From the NCBI RefSeq assembly GCF_001824475.1, contig NZ_MHXN01000014.1, positions 397,950-461,949 of the forward strand: DNA of 64,000 bases, read 5' to 3'. Every line of letters starts with the position of its first letter. Positions within the stretch are counted from its first letter, which is position 1. The position numbers and the translations under genes are program-made. Source of the stretch: Phenylobacterium sp. RIFCSPHIGHO2_01_FULL_69_31. GTDB lineage: Bacteria; Pseudomonadota; Alphaproteobacteria; Caulobacterales; Caulobacteraceae. The notes beneath the pieces are model-generated. The model did not search any database, was not told where the DNA came from, and worked only from the letters and a program-made list of their open reading frames with translations. This document shows, one piece after another, positions 1 to 9,439 of the stretch.

Positions 1-1
1 G

Positions 2-199
2 CGCTCGGTGCGCGCCGAGCCCCACAAGGGCCTGGTGTTCGAGGTCGCCTTCGAGGGCCTGCAGCGCTCGACCCGGCACAAGTCGGGCGTCGCCATGCGC
101 TTTCCCCGCATCAGCCGCATCCGCTGGGACAAGCCGCCGGGCGAGGCCGACGAGCTGGACGCCCTGGAACGGCTGCTGGTCCAGATGGAGGGCCGCTGA
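2..199 (+). CDS. C-terminal end of an ATP-dependent DNA ligase (partial)
   Basis: Only the last 65 codons are present; the gene enters from the left edge and stops with TGA at 197-199. The segment VFEVAFEGLQRSTRHKSG followed by MRFPRISRIRWDKP is typical of the end of the OB-fold domain of ATP-dependent DNA ligases, in particular the bacterial type linked to processing factors in DNA-damage response. The catalytic lysine and nucleotidyltransferase domain lie outside the window, so the exact subfamily cannot be fixed. It converges on gmhB across about 10 bases. Confidence 0.75.
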   Translation, partial: RSVRAEPHKGLVFEVAFEGLQRSTRHKSGVAMRFPRISRIRWDKPPGEADELDALERLLVQMEGR

Positions 200-209
200 C
201 CGACGGCCC

Positions 210-743
210 TCAGGGCAGCAGGTCTTCCTTCGCCAGGAAGGCCTTGAGGTCCCCGCCCTCGAACAACACCGCCCGCACGCCGGCCCGCAAGGCCGCCTCC
301 AAGTCGGAGGGCTTGTCGCCGACCAGCAGCGAGGCCTCCGCATCGATCGGCCAGTCCTGCAGCGCCTGCAGGATCATTCCCGGGTTCGGCTTGCGCAGCG
401 GCGGGTCGGGGTGGCGATAGGCCTCCACCGGCGCCTCGGGGTGCTGGGGCGCGTGATAGAAGGCGTCGATGCGCCCGCCGACCTCGGCCAGGTCGGCCTG
501 CATCCGCGCGTGCAGGGCGTGCATGTCGTCCTCGGAATAGTAGCCGCGGCCGACCCCGGACTGGTTGGTCACCACGATCACCAGCCAGCCGGCCCGGTTG
601 AACGTCGCCACCGTCTCGCGGGCGCCGGGGATCCAGCGGAAATCCTCCCAGCGATAGACGTACCCGCGGTCCTCGTTGAGCACGCCGTCGCGGTCGAGGA
701 ACAGGGCGGGTCGGGCGAGGGGATCGGGCACGGGGGCGATCAT
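210..743 (-). CDS. gmhB: D-glycero-beta-D-manno-heptose 1,7-bisphosphate 7-phosphatase-like HAD phosphatase
   Basis: A HAD-IIIA hydrolase of about 177 residues, predicted to remove the C7 phosphate in ADP-heptose synthesis for LPS core. The nucleophile motif FLDRDGVLNED lies near the N-terminus, VVTNQSGVGRGY forms motif II, and RKPNPGM and LVGDKPSDLEAA give motifs III and IV. ATG 743 was chosen because the DxD motif then sits at the usual distance from the N-terminus; an upstream ATG at 827 adds a non-conserved stretch. The loop that holds a Cys/His zinc site in E. coli GmhB reads HAPQHPEAPVEAYRHPDPP here and has no cysteine, so this is a zinc-less variant. A histidinol-phosphatase-like role is the alternative. 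Confidence 0.85.
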   Translation of the reverse strand: MIAPVPDPLARPALFLDRDGVLNEDRGYVYRWEDFRWIPGARETVATFNRAGWLVIVVTNQSGVGRGYYSEDDMHALHARMQADLAEVGGRIDAFYHAPQHPEAPVEAYRHPDPPLRKPNPGMILQALQDWPIDAEASLLVGDKPSDLEAALRAGVRAVLFEGGDLKAFLAKEDLLP

Positions 744-885
744 ACCGGCTGGCGGGCAGGGCGGGTTTCCAGAAAGCCTGATTCCGGGCCTATGGTCGCG
801 GGGCAAGGCCATCCGGCTCCGCTGCATTGCGGCAGAGCCTCGCCGTCGTTAGGTTGCGCGCCTTTCCGAACAGCCGGCCGCGCCC

Positions 886-2094
886 ATGACCCTCGCCTTC
901 GACGACATCCTTGCCGCACAAGCGCGGCTCAAGGGTCATATCGAGCGCACGCCGTGCCGCTTCTCCAAGACCCTGTCCGAAATCACCGGCGCCCAGGTCT
1001 GGGTGAAGTTCGAGAACCTCCAGTTCACGGCGGCCTACAAGGAGCGCGGCGCGCTCAACAAGCTGCTGCAGCTGGGCGAGAACGTGCGCTCGCGGGGCGT
1101 GATCGCCGCCTCGGCCGGCAACCACAGCCAGGGGCTGGCCTATCACGCCGCCCGGCTGGGCATCCCCGTGACCATCGTCATGCCCAAGGGCACGCCCTTC
1201 GTGAAGGTCCAGCAGACCCGCGCCCACGGTGCCGAGGTGGTGATCGACGGCGACGGCTACGATGAGGCCTCGGCCACCGCCCGCAAGCTCTGCGACGAGC
1301 GCGAACTCACCTTCGTCCACCCGTTCAACGACGAGGACGTCATGGCCGGGCAGGGCACCGTGGCCCTGGAGATGCTGGAGGACGTGCCGGACCTGGAGAT
1401 CCTGCCGGTCCCCATCGGCGGCGGCGGCCTCATCGCGGGCATGGCCACGGCCGCCAAGCACCTGAAGCAGGACATCCAGGTGATTGGCCTGGAGCCGGCC
1501 ATGTTCCCCTCGTTCACCGCCAAGATGCGCGGCGTCCAGATGGCCCAGAGCGGCGGCGGCGCCACCATCGCCGAGGGCATCGCCGTCAAGGCCGTGGGGG
1601 ACCTCAGCTATGCCGTGGCCCGGCCGTTGCTGGACGACGTGCTGCTGATCGAGGAGCCGTTCTTCGAGCGGGGCATCGCGCTCTACTGCAATGTCGAAAA
1701 GACCGTGGTGGAGGGCGCCGGCGCGGCCTCGCTGGCGGCGCTGCTGGCCTATCCGGAGCGGTTCCGCGGCAAGAAGTGCGGCCTGGTGATCACCGGCGGC
1801 AACATCGACACCCGCCTGCTGGCGTCGGTGCTGACGCGCGAGCTGGTGCGCGAGAGCCGCATCGTCAGCCTGCGCATAATCGGCGACGATCGCCCCGGCC
1901 TGCTGGCCAACGTTTCGGCGATCATCGGCCAGATGGGCGCCAACATCATCGAGGTGGCGCACAACCGCCTGGCGCTGGACGTGCCGGCCAAGGGCGCCGA
2001 GTTCGACGTGATGATCGAGACCCGCGACGCCCAGCACACCCAGGAGGTGATGGACGCCCTGCGGGAACGCGGCTACCCGCCGCGCGTCGTCTGA
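886..2094 (+). CDS. ilvA: Threonine ammonia-lyase (threonine dehydratase) with C-terminal ACT domain
   Basis: A 402-residue PLP enzyme that deaminates threonine to 2-oxobutanoate, the first step towards isoleucine. The PLP lysine is K52 in FTAAYKERG, the phosphate-binding loop is SAGNHSQGLAYHAARLG, and a glycine-rich PIGGGGLIAGMA segment lies near residue 180. Residues about 327-402 form one ACT domain (RIIGDDRPGLLANVSAIIG), so the form is short and single-ACT rather than the long two-domain E. coli IlvA. The gene is divergent from gmhB. An FKBP lipoprotein gene follows after 12 bases and is probably co-transcribed. A catabolic TdcB-like role cannot be excluded from sequence alone. Confidence 0.9.
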   Translation: MTLAFDDILAAQARLKGHIERTPCRFSKTLSEITGAQVWVKFENLQFTAAYKERGALNKLLQLGENVRSRGVIAASAGNHSQGLAYHAARLGIPVTIVMPKGTPFVKVQQTRAHGAEVVIDGDGYDEASATARKLCDERELTFVHPFNDEDVMAGQGTVALEMLEDVPDLEILPVPIGGGGLIAGMATAAKHLKQDIQVIGLEPAMFPSFTAKMRGVQMAQSGGGATIAEGIAVKAVGDLSYAVARPLLDDVLLIEEPFFERGIALYCNVEKTVVEGAGAASLAALLAYPERFRGKKCGLVITGGNIDTRLLASVLTRELVRESRIVSLRIIGDDRPGLLANVSAIIGQMGANIIEVAHNRLALDVPAKGAEFDVMIETRDAQHTQEVMDALRERGYPPRVV

Positions 2095-2106
2095 GGACCT
2101 GATCTG

Positions 2107-2616
2107 ATGAAGCGCACCCTGATCCTCCTGGCCGCCGCCCTGGCCCTTACCGCTTGCCAGCCCAAGGCCGGCAAGGACGCGGCCGCCGCGCCGCCGACCG
2201 AACAATCCGCCGCCAGCAAGGCGTTCATGGACAAGACCGCCAAGGAAGCCGGCGTGAAGGTCCTGCCGTCCGGCCTCGCCTACAAGGTGGTGCGCTCGGG
2301 CCCCGAGACGGGCCTGAAGCCCCAGCTCTCCGACGAGGTGAAGGTCCACTACGAGGGCAAGCTGGAGGACGGCTCGGTCTTCGACAGCTCGTACGAGCGC
2401 GGCCAGCCCGCCGCCATGCCGCTGCGGGGCCTGATCCCCGGCTGGCAGGAGGCCCTCCAGCTCATGCGCCCGGGCGACGAGTGGATCCTCTACGTTCCCT
2501 CGAACCTGGGCTACGGCAATGACGCGGCCGGCCAGATCCCGCCCGGCTCGCCGCTGATCTTCAAGATCGAGCTGATCGACGTCCTGCCCGGCCCGGGGCG
2601 AATCCAGCAGGGCTGA
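2107..2616 (+). CDS. FKBP-type peptidyl-prolyl cis-trans isomerase lipoprotein
   Basis: A 169-residue protein with a lipoprotein signal MKRTLILLAAALALTAC; the lipobox LTAC puts the acylated cysteine at residue 17. A linker rich in Ala/Lys is followed by an FKBP domain (about residues 50-163) with VHYEGKLEDGSVFDSSYERG, PLRGLIPGWQEALQLM and FKIELIDV, all standard for the family. It probably acts as a folding catalyst at the outer or inner membrane face of the periplasm. It sits 12 bases behind the threonine ammonia-lyase gene, and the two jobs have no obvious link. Confidence 0.9.
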   Translation: MKRTLILLAAALALTACQPKAGKDAAAAPPTEQSAASKAFMDKTAKEAGVKVLPSGLAYKVVRSGPETGLKPQLSDEVKVHYEGKLEDGSVFDSSYERGQPAAMPLRGLIPGWQEALQLMRPGDEWILYVPSNLGYGNDAAGQIPPGSPLIFKIELIDVLPGPGRIQQG

Positions 2617-2672
2617 GTCCTTTCCGCGCGCCGGGGGTGTGAGGCCGGAGATTGCCGGTCTATGCCTAGGCG

Positions 2673-3842
2673 ATGAGCGCTGATCTCTACCCCGCCGCCC
2701 GGGACCTGCTGGCCCGACTCGTCGCCTTCGACACCACTTCCCGCGGCTCGAACCTCGAACTGGTCGAATGGGTCGAGGGCTATTTGGGCGGCCTCGGCGT
2801 CCCGCACCGACGAGTACCGAACGCGGACGGCTCCAAGTCGAACCTGATGGCCACCATCGGCCCGGTCATCGCCGGTGGCGTCGTGCTGTCCGGCCACACC
2901 GACGTGGTGCCGGTCGACGGCCAGCCCTGGACCAGCAACCCGTTCGAGCTGACGGAGAAGGGCGAGCGCCTCTACGGCCGCGGAACCTGCGACATGAAGG
3001 GCTTCCTGGCCCTCGCCCTCGCCGCCGCGCCGGAGCTCGCCAAGACGGCGAAGAAGCCCGTCCATCTGGCCTTCTCCTACGACGAGGAGATCGGCTGTCT
3101 TGGCGCGCCTAGCATGATCGCGGTCATCCGGCGCGAACTGCCGCCGCCGGCGGTGGTGGTGGTCGGCGAGCCCACCAACATGGAGGCGGTGAATGGCCAC
3201 AAGGGCATCGCCACCTTCCACGTCACCGTCGCCGGCCGCGAGTGCCACTCCAGCCAGCCGCACCTGGGCGTGTCGGCGGTGATGGAGGCGGTCAAGCTGA
3301 TGAGCTCGCTGAACCAGCTCTCGGCGCGCCTGTGGGACGAGGCCGACCCCGCCTCGCCCTTCACACCCAAGGGACCCACCTTGACCATCGGCATGGTCAG
3401 CGGGGGCACGGCGCACAACATCATCGCCCGCGAATGCACCTTCGTGTTCGACGTCCGCTCGCCCGGCCCGCGCACGCCGGAAGAGATCGTGGCGCCGTTC
3501 CTGGCCGAGGCCGCCGAGCTGGACCGCGCCCTGAAGGCCCGCGCGCCCGAGGCCGGCGTTGTGGTCGAGCTGCGCACCAATGTGCCGCCATTCCAACCCG
3601 AACCGGACGGCGCCGCCGAGGCCTTCGCTCGCCGCATGGCTGGCGACAACGGGCCGCCCCGCGTGGTCGCCTTCGCCGCCGAGGCCGGCCAGTTCCAGCA
3701 GGCCGGGTTCTCGACCGTGATCTGCGGCCCGGGCTCCATCGATCAGGCCCACCAGCCCGACGAGTTCGTCGAGATCGCCCAGATGCAGCGCGGCGCCCTC
3801 TTCATGCGGCGACTGATCGAATGGGCTAGCGAAGCGCCCTGA
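2673..3842 (+). CDS. argE: Acetylornithine deacetylase (M20 family)
   Basis: A 389-residue M20 metallopeptidase-type amidohydrolase, predicted to release ornithine from N-acetylornithine in arginine synthesis. The metal site is complete: GHTDVVPVDG, RGTCDMKGFLAL, DEEIGCLGAPS, GEPTNMEAVNGHKG and a final histidine in QAHQPDEFVEI. Residues about 180-290 form the dimerisation lid. Length and motifs fit ArgE better than DapE, which carries different lid motifs. Its 3' end overlaps the convergent glycosyltransferase gene by 17 bases. Confidence 0.88.
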   Translation: MSADLYPAARDLLARLVAFDTTSRGSNLELVEWVEGYLGGLGVPHRRVPNADGSKSNLMATIGPVIAGGVVLSGHTDVVPVDGQPWTSNPFELTEKGERLYGRGTCDMKGFLALALAAAPELAKTAKKPVHLAFSYDEEIGCLGAPSMIAVIRRELPPPAVVVVGEPTNMEAVNGHKGIATFHVTVAGRECHSSQPHLGVSAVMEAVKLMSSLNQLSARLWDEADPASPFTPKGPTLTIGMVSGGTAHNIIARECTFVFDVRSPGPRTPEEIVAPFLAEAAELDRALKARAPEAGVVVELRTNVPPFQPEPDGAAEAFARRMAGDNGPPRVVAFAAEAGQFQQAGFSTVICGPGSIDQAHQPDEFVEIAQMQRGALFMRRLIEWASEAP

Positions 3843-4857
3843 GCGGCCGGATTACCGGGCGGCGGCCCGAGAGGTCCCGGGGGTTCCAGGTCATGGCGCG
3901 GGAGATTTCGCCCAGGCCCGCCTTGCGCCGGCGCTGAACCGCGGCGCGGCTGCGGAACATCTTCGGCGCCCCCGCGAACGCCGCCGCCACCGCGCGCAGG
4001 ATCAGCCGGATGTGGGGGCGGTTGTCCTTCTTCAGGTAGATCAGCACCAGCGACGCCAGGTGCAGCGGGACCACCAGCGGCAGCAGCAAGGCCGGCGTGT
4101 TCTTGAACAGCACCCAGAAGCGGTTGCGCGTGCCGTGGAACACCGCGAACTCCGACTTGCGCCCGCCCGACGAGGCCGAGCCCACGTGGTGGATGGTGGC
4201 GTCCGGGACCAGCAGGGTCGGCTCACCGGCAAGCTGCAGGCGATAGCCCAGGTCCACGTCCTCGCCGTAGCAGAAGAAGTCCTCGTCGAACCCGCCCAGC
4301 TCCAGGAACAGCTGGCGGTCGATCATCATCGCCGCGCCGCACGGGCTGAACACCTCGCCCTCCCGCGCCTGGCCCTGGTCGGGATTGAGATAGCCGCCGC
4401 GATAGGGGATGCCGGTGATGCTCATCACATCGCCCAGCCCGTCCAGCAGCCCGGGCTCGCCCTCCACCATCTGGCGCGAGGTGAAGGAGGCGACCTGCGG
4501 ATGCCGCCCGGCCGCCTCGACCAGCTTCGCCAGCCAGTCGGGCTCCGCGTAGGCGTCCGGGTTGAGCAGCACGTACCAGCGGCCGCGCCCCTCCCGGGCG
4601 CCCTGGTTGCCGGCGCCGGTGAAGCCCAGGTTCTCCGTATTGCGGATCAGCCGCACCCACGGGAACTCGGCCGCGATCGCCGCGTCGCCCGGATCGGGCG
4701 AATCGTTGTCGATCACCAGGGCTTCGAAATCGCGGAACGTCTGGGCGCCCAGCCGCTGCAGGCAGGTGCGCAGGGTCGGCCCCGAGTTGTAGGCGATCAC
4801 GCAGACGGTCACCTGCGGCGGGTGTTCGGCCTTGTCTTCGTCGTCCTGCTGCGCCAT
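3826..4857 (-). CDS. Family 2 glycosyltransferase (rhamnosyltransferase-like)
   Basis: A 343-residue GT-A fold transferase. The nucleotide-sugar site starts with VTVCVIAYNSGPTL, the acidic segment VIDNDSPD follows, and LNPDAY is the metal-binding DxD-like motif. CGAAMMIDRQLFLELGGF and YGEDVDLGYRL form the acceptor side. A hydrophobic stretch near residues 255-280 (LLLPLVVPLHLASLVLIYL) suggests membrane attachment. ATG 4857 leaves a short acidic leader before the domain. It is divergent from rfbC with 33 bases between the starts, which makes transfer of rhamnose or a related deoxysugar to a surface polysaccharide likely but unproven. Confidence 0.85.
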   Translation of the reverse strand: MAQQDDEDKAEHPPQVTVCVIAYNSGPTLRTCLQRLGAQTFRDFEALVIDNDSPDPGDAAIAAEFPWVRLIRNTENLGFTGAGNQGAREGRGRWYVLLNPDAYAEPDWLAKLVEAAGRHPQVASFTSRQMVEGEPGLLDGLGDVMSITGIPYRGGYLNPDQGQAREGEVFSPCGAAMMIDRQLFLELGGFDEDFFCYGEDVDLGYRLQLAGEPTLLVPDATIHHVGSASSGGRKSEFAVFHGTRNRFWVLFKNTPALLLPLVVPLHLASLVLIYLKKDNRPHIRLILRAVAAAFAGAPKMFRSRAAVQRRRKAGLGEISRAMTWNPRDLSGRRPVIRPLRALR

Positions 4858-4890
4858 GCGACAGCTACATCCCACACGATCCGGAAGCCC

Positions 4891-5442
4891 ATGACGATCA
4901 CGCCGCTCGCCATCCCCGACGTCCTGCTTATCACGCCGAAGCGCCATGGCGATGCGCGGGGCTGGTTCTCCGAGACGTGGAGCCAGAAGGCCCTGGCCGG
5001 CACCGTGGCCGACACGACGTTCGTGCAGGACAACCAGGCCTTCAGCTCGACCAAGGGCATCATCCGCGGCCTGCACTTCCAGAAATCGCCGAACGCCCAG
5101 GGCAAGCTGATCCGGGCGCTGCGGGGCGCGATCTTCGACGTGGCGGTGGACGTGCGGCCGGGCTCGGCCACCTACGGCCGGTGGGTCAGCGCCGAGCTGA
5201 CGGCCGAGGGCGGCGAGCAGCTCTGGGTGCCGCGCGGGTTCGCCCACGGCTACTGCACCCTGACCGCCGAGTGCGAGATCTTCTACAAGGTCGACGCGCC
5301 CTATTCGCCGGGCGACGAGGGCGGTGTCATCTGGAACGACCCGGACCTGGGCATCCCCTGGCCCCTGGACGGCGAGCCGCTCCTTTCCGACAAGGACACC
5401 AAGCTGCCGCGCCTGAAGGACCTCGGCCCCGTCGCCTTCTAG
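4891..5442 (+). CDS. rfbC: dTDP-4-dehydrorhamnose 3,5-epimerase
   Basis: A 183-residue cupin epimerase of the dTDP-L-rhamnose pathway. The family signatures are clear: [28 protein letters not shown] with the catalytic His, [28 protein letters not shown], and [20 protein letters not shown] near the end. ATG 4891 gives the standard N-terminus. The other dTDP-rhamnose genes (rfbA, rfbB, rfbD) are not in this window. Its stop codon overlaps the convergent queG gene by 4 bases. Confidence 0.93.
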   Translation: MTITPLAIPDVLLITPKRHGDARGWFSETWSQKALAGTVADTTFVQDNQAFSSTKGIIRGLHFQKSPNAQGKLIRALRGAIFDVAVDVRPGSATYGRWVSAELTAEGGEQLWVPRGFAHGYCTLTAECEIFYKVDAPYSPGDEGGVIWNDPDLGIPWPLDGEPLLSDKDTKLPRLKDLGPVAF

Positions 5443-6563
5443 GCGGCCCACTCTTGGGCGACGTCGGGATCGGCCTCCGCGCCGGCCCGGCCCGCCCGCA
5501 GCGCTGCAAAGCTCGCCGGGTCCACCAGCCGGCACAGCGCCCAGACGGCGGCCCCGCGCACCAGCGGCGAGGGATCGTCCAACAGGCGCGTGGCCTCCGC
5601 GGCGAGCGCCGGATCGCCGCTGTTCCCGATGGCGTACAGCACGTTGCGGACGAAGCGATCGCGGCCAATCCGCTTCACCGGGTTCTTGGAGAACAGCGCC
5701 CGGAACGCCGCATCGTCCAACCGGGCCAGCTCGGCCAGCGAGGGCGCCGTCAGGGCCTCCCGCGCCGCCAGTTTCTGTTCGCGTCCAGCTTGCGCGAACT
5801 TGTTCCACGGGCAGACCGCCAGGCAGTCGTCGCAGCCGTAGATCCGGTTGCCGAGCGCGGGCCGGAATTCGCGCGGGATCGGCCCCTTCAGCTCGATGGT
5901 CAGATACGAGATGCAGCGCCGGGCATCCAGCTGGTAGGGCGCCGGGAAGGCGTTCGTCGGGCAGACATCGAGGCAGGCCTGGCAGGTCCCGCAGCCGGCC
6001 GTCTCCAACGGGTCGGGCGCGAGCTCCAGCGTCGTCAGGATCGAGCCCAGGAACAGCCAGGAGCCATACTCGCGGCTGACCAGGTTGGTGTGCTTGCCCT
6101 GCCAGCCCAGGCCCGCCCGCGCCGCCAGCGGTTTCTCCAGCAGAGGCGCGGTGTCGACGAACACCTTCAGCTCGCCGCCGACCCGGGCCACCATCCAGCG
6201 CGCCAGCGCCTTCAGCCGCGCCTTGATCACCTCGTGGTAGTCGTCGCCCTGGGCGTAGACGCTGATCGCGCCGCGGTCCGGCTGGGCCAGCACCGCCAGG
6301 GGATCGTGGCCCGGGCCGTAATTCACGCCCAGCACGACGGCCGAGCGGGCGCCGTCCCACATGGCCCGCGGATGCCGGCGCCGCTCCAGCGTCTCGGCCA
6401 TCCAGGCCATCTCGCCGTGCCGGCCCGCGCCCACGAACGCCTCCAGCCGCTCCGCCGCCGGCCAGGCCTCGTCGATGTCGGTGAAGCGGCAGAGGTCGAA
6501 GCCGAGCGCCGCCGCCTCGGCGCGGATCAGGTCTTCGGGCGCGTCAGAAGTCGAGGTCGTCAT
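5439..6563 (-). CDS. queG: Epoxyqueuosine reductase
   Basis: A 374-residue cobalamin-dependent iron-sulfur enzyme that makes the last step to queuosine in tRNA. The N-terminal DUF1730 region contains the proposed catalytic Asp in [14 protein letters not shown] and the conserved [11 protein letters not shown]. Two [4Fe-4S] clusters are bound by [16 protein letters not shown] and [16 protein letters not shown]-terminal HEAT-like part (about residues 280-365) is kept. The first 20 bases overlap the upstream GST gene, so the two are likely translated from one mRNA. Confidence 0.93.
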   Translation of the reverse strand: MTTSTSDAPEDLIRAEAAALGFDLCRFTDIDEAWPAAERLEAFVGAGRHGEMAWMAETLERRRHPRAMWDGARSAVVLGVNYGPGHDPLAVLAQPDRGAISVYAQGDDYHEVIKARLKALARWMVARVGGELKVFVDTAPLLEKPLAARAGLGWQGKHTNLVSREYGSWLFLGSILTTLELAPDPLETAGCGTCQACLDVCPTNAFPAPYQLDARRCISYLTIELKGPIPREFRPALGNRIYGCDDCLAVCPWNKFAQAGREQKLAAREALTAPSLAELARLDDAAFRALFSKNPVKRIGRDRFVRNVLYAIGNSGDPALAAEATRLLDDPSPLVRGAAVWALCRLVDPASFAALRAGRAGAEADPDVAQEWAA

Positions 6564-7233
6564 AGTGCCCGGCCGGGTGCAGGCCCGGCCAGCGGTCGTT
6601 GAGCAGCGGCCGGAACGCCGGCCGGGACTTCAGCTTCATGTACCACGTCTTCACGGCCGGGAACTCGCGCCACGGCATGTCGCCGAAATAGTCGATCACC
6701 GAGAAATGCGCCGCCGCCGCGAAGTCGGCCAGCGACAGCCGCTTGCCCGCCAGCCACTCCCGCGCCTGCAGGAGATCGTCCAGCATGAAGAGGTGGTTCT
6801 TCAGCGCCTCCTTGCCCTGGCGCAGGTTCGCCAGCTCCGGCGCCCCCAGGCCCAGGAGCCGCTTCTCGATCTTCTCGTGCAGGATGTAGCCCGAGGCCTC
6901 GAACTCGAACTTGCGCTCGAACCAGGTGACCAGCCGCCGCGCCTCGGCCCGCTCGGCGGGGTCCGGCGCCAGCAGCGGCGGGTCGGGATAGGCGTCCTCC
7001 AGGTGGCCCACGATGGCCAGCGGCTCGCACAGCACCAGCGGCGCGCGTCCGGCTTCGGCCTCCACCAGCACCGGCACCATGCCCGACGGGTTCATCTTGG
7101 TCAGCTCGCGCGGCCGCTCCCAGTAGCGCACCTGCACGTCCGCGAACGGCAGCCGCTTCTCGCCCAGCGCCAGGCGCACCTGGCGCGAGGCCGGGTCGAG
7201 CGGGAAGTGGTGGAGGGTGCGTTCGACGGTCAT
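6544..7233 (-). CDS. Glutathione S-transferase family protein
   Basis: A 229-residue protein with an N-terminal thioredoxin-like GST domain ([19 protein letters not shown], then [14 protein letters not shown] with the cis-proline, then [14 protein letters not shown]) and an all-helical C-terminal domain containing [14 protein letters not shown]. The substrate is unknown. It overlaps the start of queG by 20 bases and would be the first gene of that pair. No special link to queuosine synthesis is implied. Confidence 0.85.
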   Translation of the reverse strand: MTVERTLHHFPLDPASRQVRLALGEKRLPFADVQVRYWERPRELTKMNPSGMVPVLVEAEAGRAPLVLCEPLAIVGHLEDAYPDPPLLAPDPAERAEARRLVTWFERKFEFEASGYILHEKIEKRLLGLGAPELANLRQGKEALKNHLFMLDDLLQAREWLAGKRLSLADFAAAAHFSVIDYFGDMPWREFPAVKTWYMKLKSRPAFRPLLNDRWPGLHPAGHYDDLDF

Positions 7234-7313
7234 GTCAGTATGTACGGAAAGGGCCGCGCCTCATACGCGAATCGGTAGGAGGCCAACAGACGACCTCGAT
7301 CTTAAGGGCGCGT

Positions 7314-8258
7314 TTACTGCGTTGAAGGGCCTGGGGTTTCAGCGAATGCGCCGCCATGCGGTTCCGCCCGGCCGCGCGGATCGGCGTGGATGATGATGTC
7401 CGCGGCCGGAAAGGCGGCGAGGATCCGCTTCTCCGCAGCCACGATCACCGCATGCGCCGCCTCGAGGGTCAGTTGCGGGTCGAGGTCGGCATGCATCTGG
7501 ATGTGGACGTAGGGACCGGAGGCGCGTGTCCGCAGCTGGTGCACGTCGGTAAGCCGCGGGTCCTCCGTCGCTAGGGCCACGATCTGGGCCCGCTCCGCAT
7601 CCGGCAGCTCGCGGTCCATCAGCTGGCCTGCCGCCTCGCGGAACACCCCGACTGCGCCCCACAGCAGCAGGGCGGCGATCACCAGCGCCGCCGCCGCGTC
7701 CAGCCCGTTGATGCCCAGCCAGGCCGAGGCGGCGATCCCCGCCAGGGCGATCAGGTTGGACGCCAGGTCCGTCGCATAGTGGGCGCGATCCCCGGAGACG
7801 GCGACCGACGCGGTCTTGCGCAGCACGCGGGTCTGGGCCGTGATCAGCACGCCCGTCAGCAAGGTCGAGACCGCCATCACCGCCACCGCCCAGCCCTCTT
7901 GCCGCAGCGGGTGTGGTTCCATGAAATCGCCTACCGCCTCGCGCGCGATCAGGGCGGCGGAGGCGAACACCAGCCCGGCCTGCAGCAGACTGGCGAAGGC
8001 CTCGGCCTTGCCGTGCCCGAACCGGTGCTCGGCGTCCGGCGGCGCCACGGCGTAGCGGACCGCGAAGGCGGTCGCCAGCGAGGCCACCAGGTCCAGCCCG
8101 GAGTCGGCCATGGACGCCAGCATCGCCGTAGAGTCCGAGGCGATCCAGGCCGCCAGCTTGATCACCACGAGCACCGCCGCCGTCGCCACCGACAGCATTG
8201 TCACCCGCCGGGTCAGGACGGCGGTCTCGGCGGGGGTGAGGCGGGCAGGCGCGGCCAT
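7314..8258 (-). CDS. Cation diffusion facilitator (FieF/CzcD-type divalent metal efflux)
   Basis: A 314-residue inner-membrane metal/proton antiporter. It has six predicted helices, the transport-site DSGLD pair in helix 2 and the HYATD pair in helix 5 (the D-x3-D and H-x3-D tetrahedral site), HRFGHGKAEAFASL in the following loop, and a C-terminal cytoplasmic domain from about residue 205 that ends with IIIHADP. This D/D/H/D site is the FieF-like form, which exports zinc or iron; sequence alone does not fix the metal. An 80-base gap separates it from the GST gene. Confidence 0.88.
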   Translation of the reverse strand: MAAPARLTPAETAVLTRRVTMLSVATAAVLVVIKLAAWIASDSTAMLASMADSGLDLVASLATAFAVRYAVAPPDAEHRFGHGKAEAFASLLQAGLVFASAALIAREAVGDFMEPHPLRQEGWAVAVMAVSTLLTGVLITAQTRVLRKTASVAVSGDRAHYATDLASNLIALAGIAASAWLGINGLDAAAALVIAALLLWGAVGVFREAAGQLMDRELPDAERAQIVALATEDPRLTDVHQLRTRASGPYVHIQMHADLDPQLTLEAAHAVIVAAEKRILAAFPAADIIIHADPRGRAEPHGGAFAETPGPSTQ

Positions 8259-8313
8259 GGCCCCCTAGTTAGCGCCGGCGATGCGCGCCGCCAGCGCTAA
8301 CGACTCGCAGGGC

Positions 8314-9387
8314 TCAGGCCGCCTTGCGGGGCATTGGCCCCACATAGACGCTGGCCGGCCGGATCAGCCGTCCCCCGGCGAGCTGTTCGCGTGCGTGGGC
8401 CAGCCAGCCGGCCACCCGACCCATGGCGAAGACGCAGGTGAAGGCGCTGGGCGGGAAGTCGAGCGCCTCCAGCAGCAGCGCCGTATAGAATTCGACGTTG
8501 GTCTCCAGCGACCGGTCCGGCTTGTGCTCGCGCAGGATCGCCAGGGCCGCGGCCTCCACCGCCTCGGCGAACTCCAGCCGGCCCTGCCGCGCGTCCAGCC
8601 ACCGGACCGCGGTCTTCAGCGCGTCGGCGCGGGGGTCGCGCACCTTGTAGATCCGGTGGCCGAAGCCCATCAGCCGGTCCCCCCGGGCCAGGGCCGCCTC
8701 AATCCAGGCCCGGGCGTTCGCGGGCTCGCCGATCTCGTCCAGCATCTCGATCACCGGCCCCGGCGCGCCGCCGTGCAGCGGCCCCTTCAGCGCACTGACC
8801 CCCGCGAGCACCGCCGAGGTGAGGCCCGCCCGCGTGGAGGCGACGACCCGCGCGGCGAAGGTCGAGGCGTTCAGCCCATGGTCGCTGACTGTGACGAGGT
8901 AGGTGTCCAGCGCGTCGGCCTCGGCCTTGGAGGGGTGTGCGCCCCGCAGCATGCGCAGGATGTCGACGCTGTGGCGAAGGGATGGGTCCGGCTCCACCGG
9001 CGCCTCGCCCGCCTGGGCGCGGACCACGGCGGCCGTGAACACCGCCGGCGCCGCCAGGAGGCGGAAGGCCGTGCGCACATCGTCGCCGTCGGCCAGCCGG
9101 GCGGTCAGGGCGCGCATGGCCTCTATGGGTGTCCGGTCCAGCAATCCGGTGTCCAGCGCCGAGACCTCGGCGAACACCTCGGCTCGCGCCCGGCCCAGCG
9201 CCGCCCAGACGTCGGCCGGCAGGTCACGGTAGAAGCCGCCGAACAGCAGGCCCACCGCGTCCTCGAAGGTCGTTTGCCCGGCCAGCTCGTCCAGCGATCG
9301 GCCCCGGATGATCAGCCGCCCGTTGGCGCCGTCCACCTCGCTCAGCACCGTTTCGGCGGCGACGACGCCTTCCAATCCATCGGACAT
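8314..9387 (-). CDS. Citrate synthase family protein (citrate or 2-methylcitrate synthase)
   Basis: A 357-residue citrate synthase fold protein. Catalytic histidines are visible in SDHGLNASTF and GFGHRIYKVRDPRADAL. The third catalytic acid is Glu rather than Asp in TNVEFYTALLLEAL, a form seen in short citrate synthase 2-type enzymes. The C-terminus FAMGRVAGWLAHAREQ and RPASVYVGP is complete. It is divergent from a second citrate synthase paralogue that carries a DNA-binding head, with an 80-base shared promoter region. Whether it makes citrate or methylcitrate is open; no prp genes are nearby. Confidence 0.88.
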   Translation of the reverse strand: MSDGLEGVVAAETVLSEVDGANGRLIIRGRSLDELAGQTTFEDAVGLLFGGFYRDLPADVWAALGRARAEVFAEVSALDTGLLDRTPIEAMRALTARLADGDDVRTAFRLLAAPAVFTAAVVRAQAGEAPVEPDPSLRHSVDILRMLRGAHPSKAEADALDTYLVTVSDHGLNASTFAARVVASTRAGLTSAVLAGVSALKGPLHGGAPGPVIEMLDEIGEPANARAWIEAALARGDRLMGFGHRIYKVRDPRADALKTAVRWLDARQGRLEFAEAVEAAALAILREHKPDRSLETNVEFYTALLLEALDFPPSAFTCVFAMGRVAGWLAHAREQLAGGRLIRPASVYVGPMPRKAA

Positions 9388-9439
9388 CTCAGGTCTCCAA
9401 TTCGCGTTCCGGCCCTTAGAAATGCCTCCGCGGTTGAAA

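Noticed and set aside
790..2349. Long minus-strand open frame opposite the threonine ammonia-lyase gene
   Set aside because: It is His/Gly/Arg-rich without any domain and lies antisense to a well-supported enzyme. High GC produces such frames throughout the window.
4857..6360. N-terminal extension of the glycosyltransferase frame through rfbC and queG
   Set aside because: The extension is low-complexity and antisense or out of frame to two clear genes. The glycosyltransferase domain starts just after ATG 4857.
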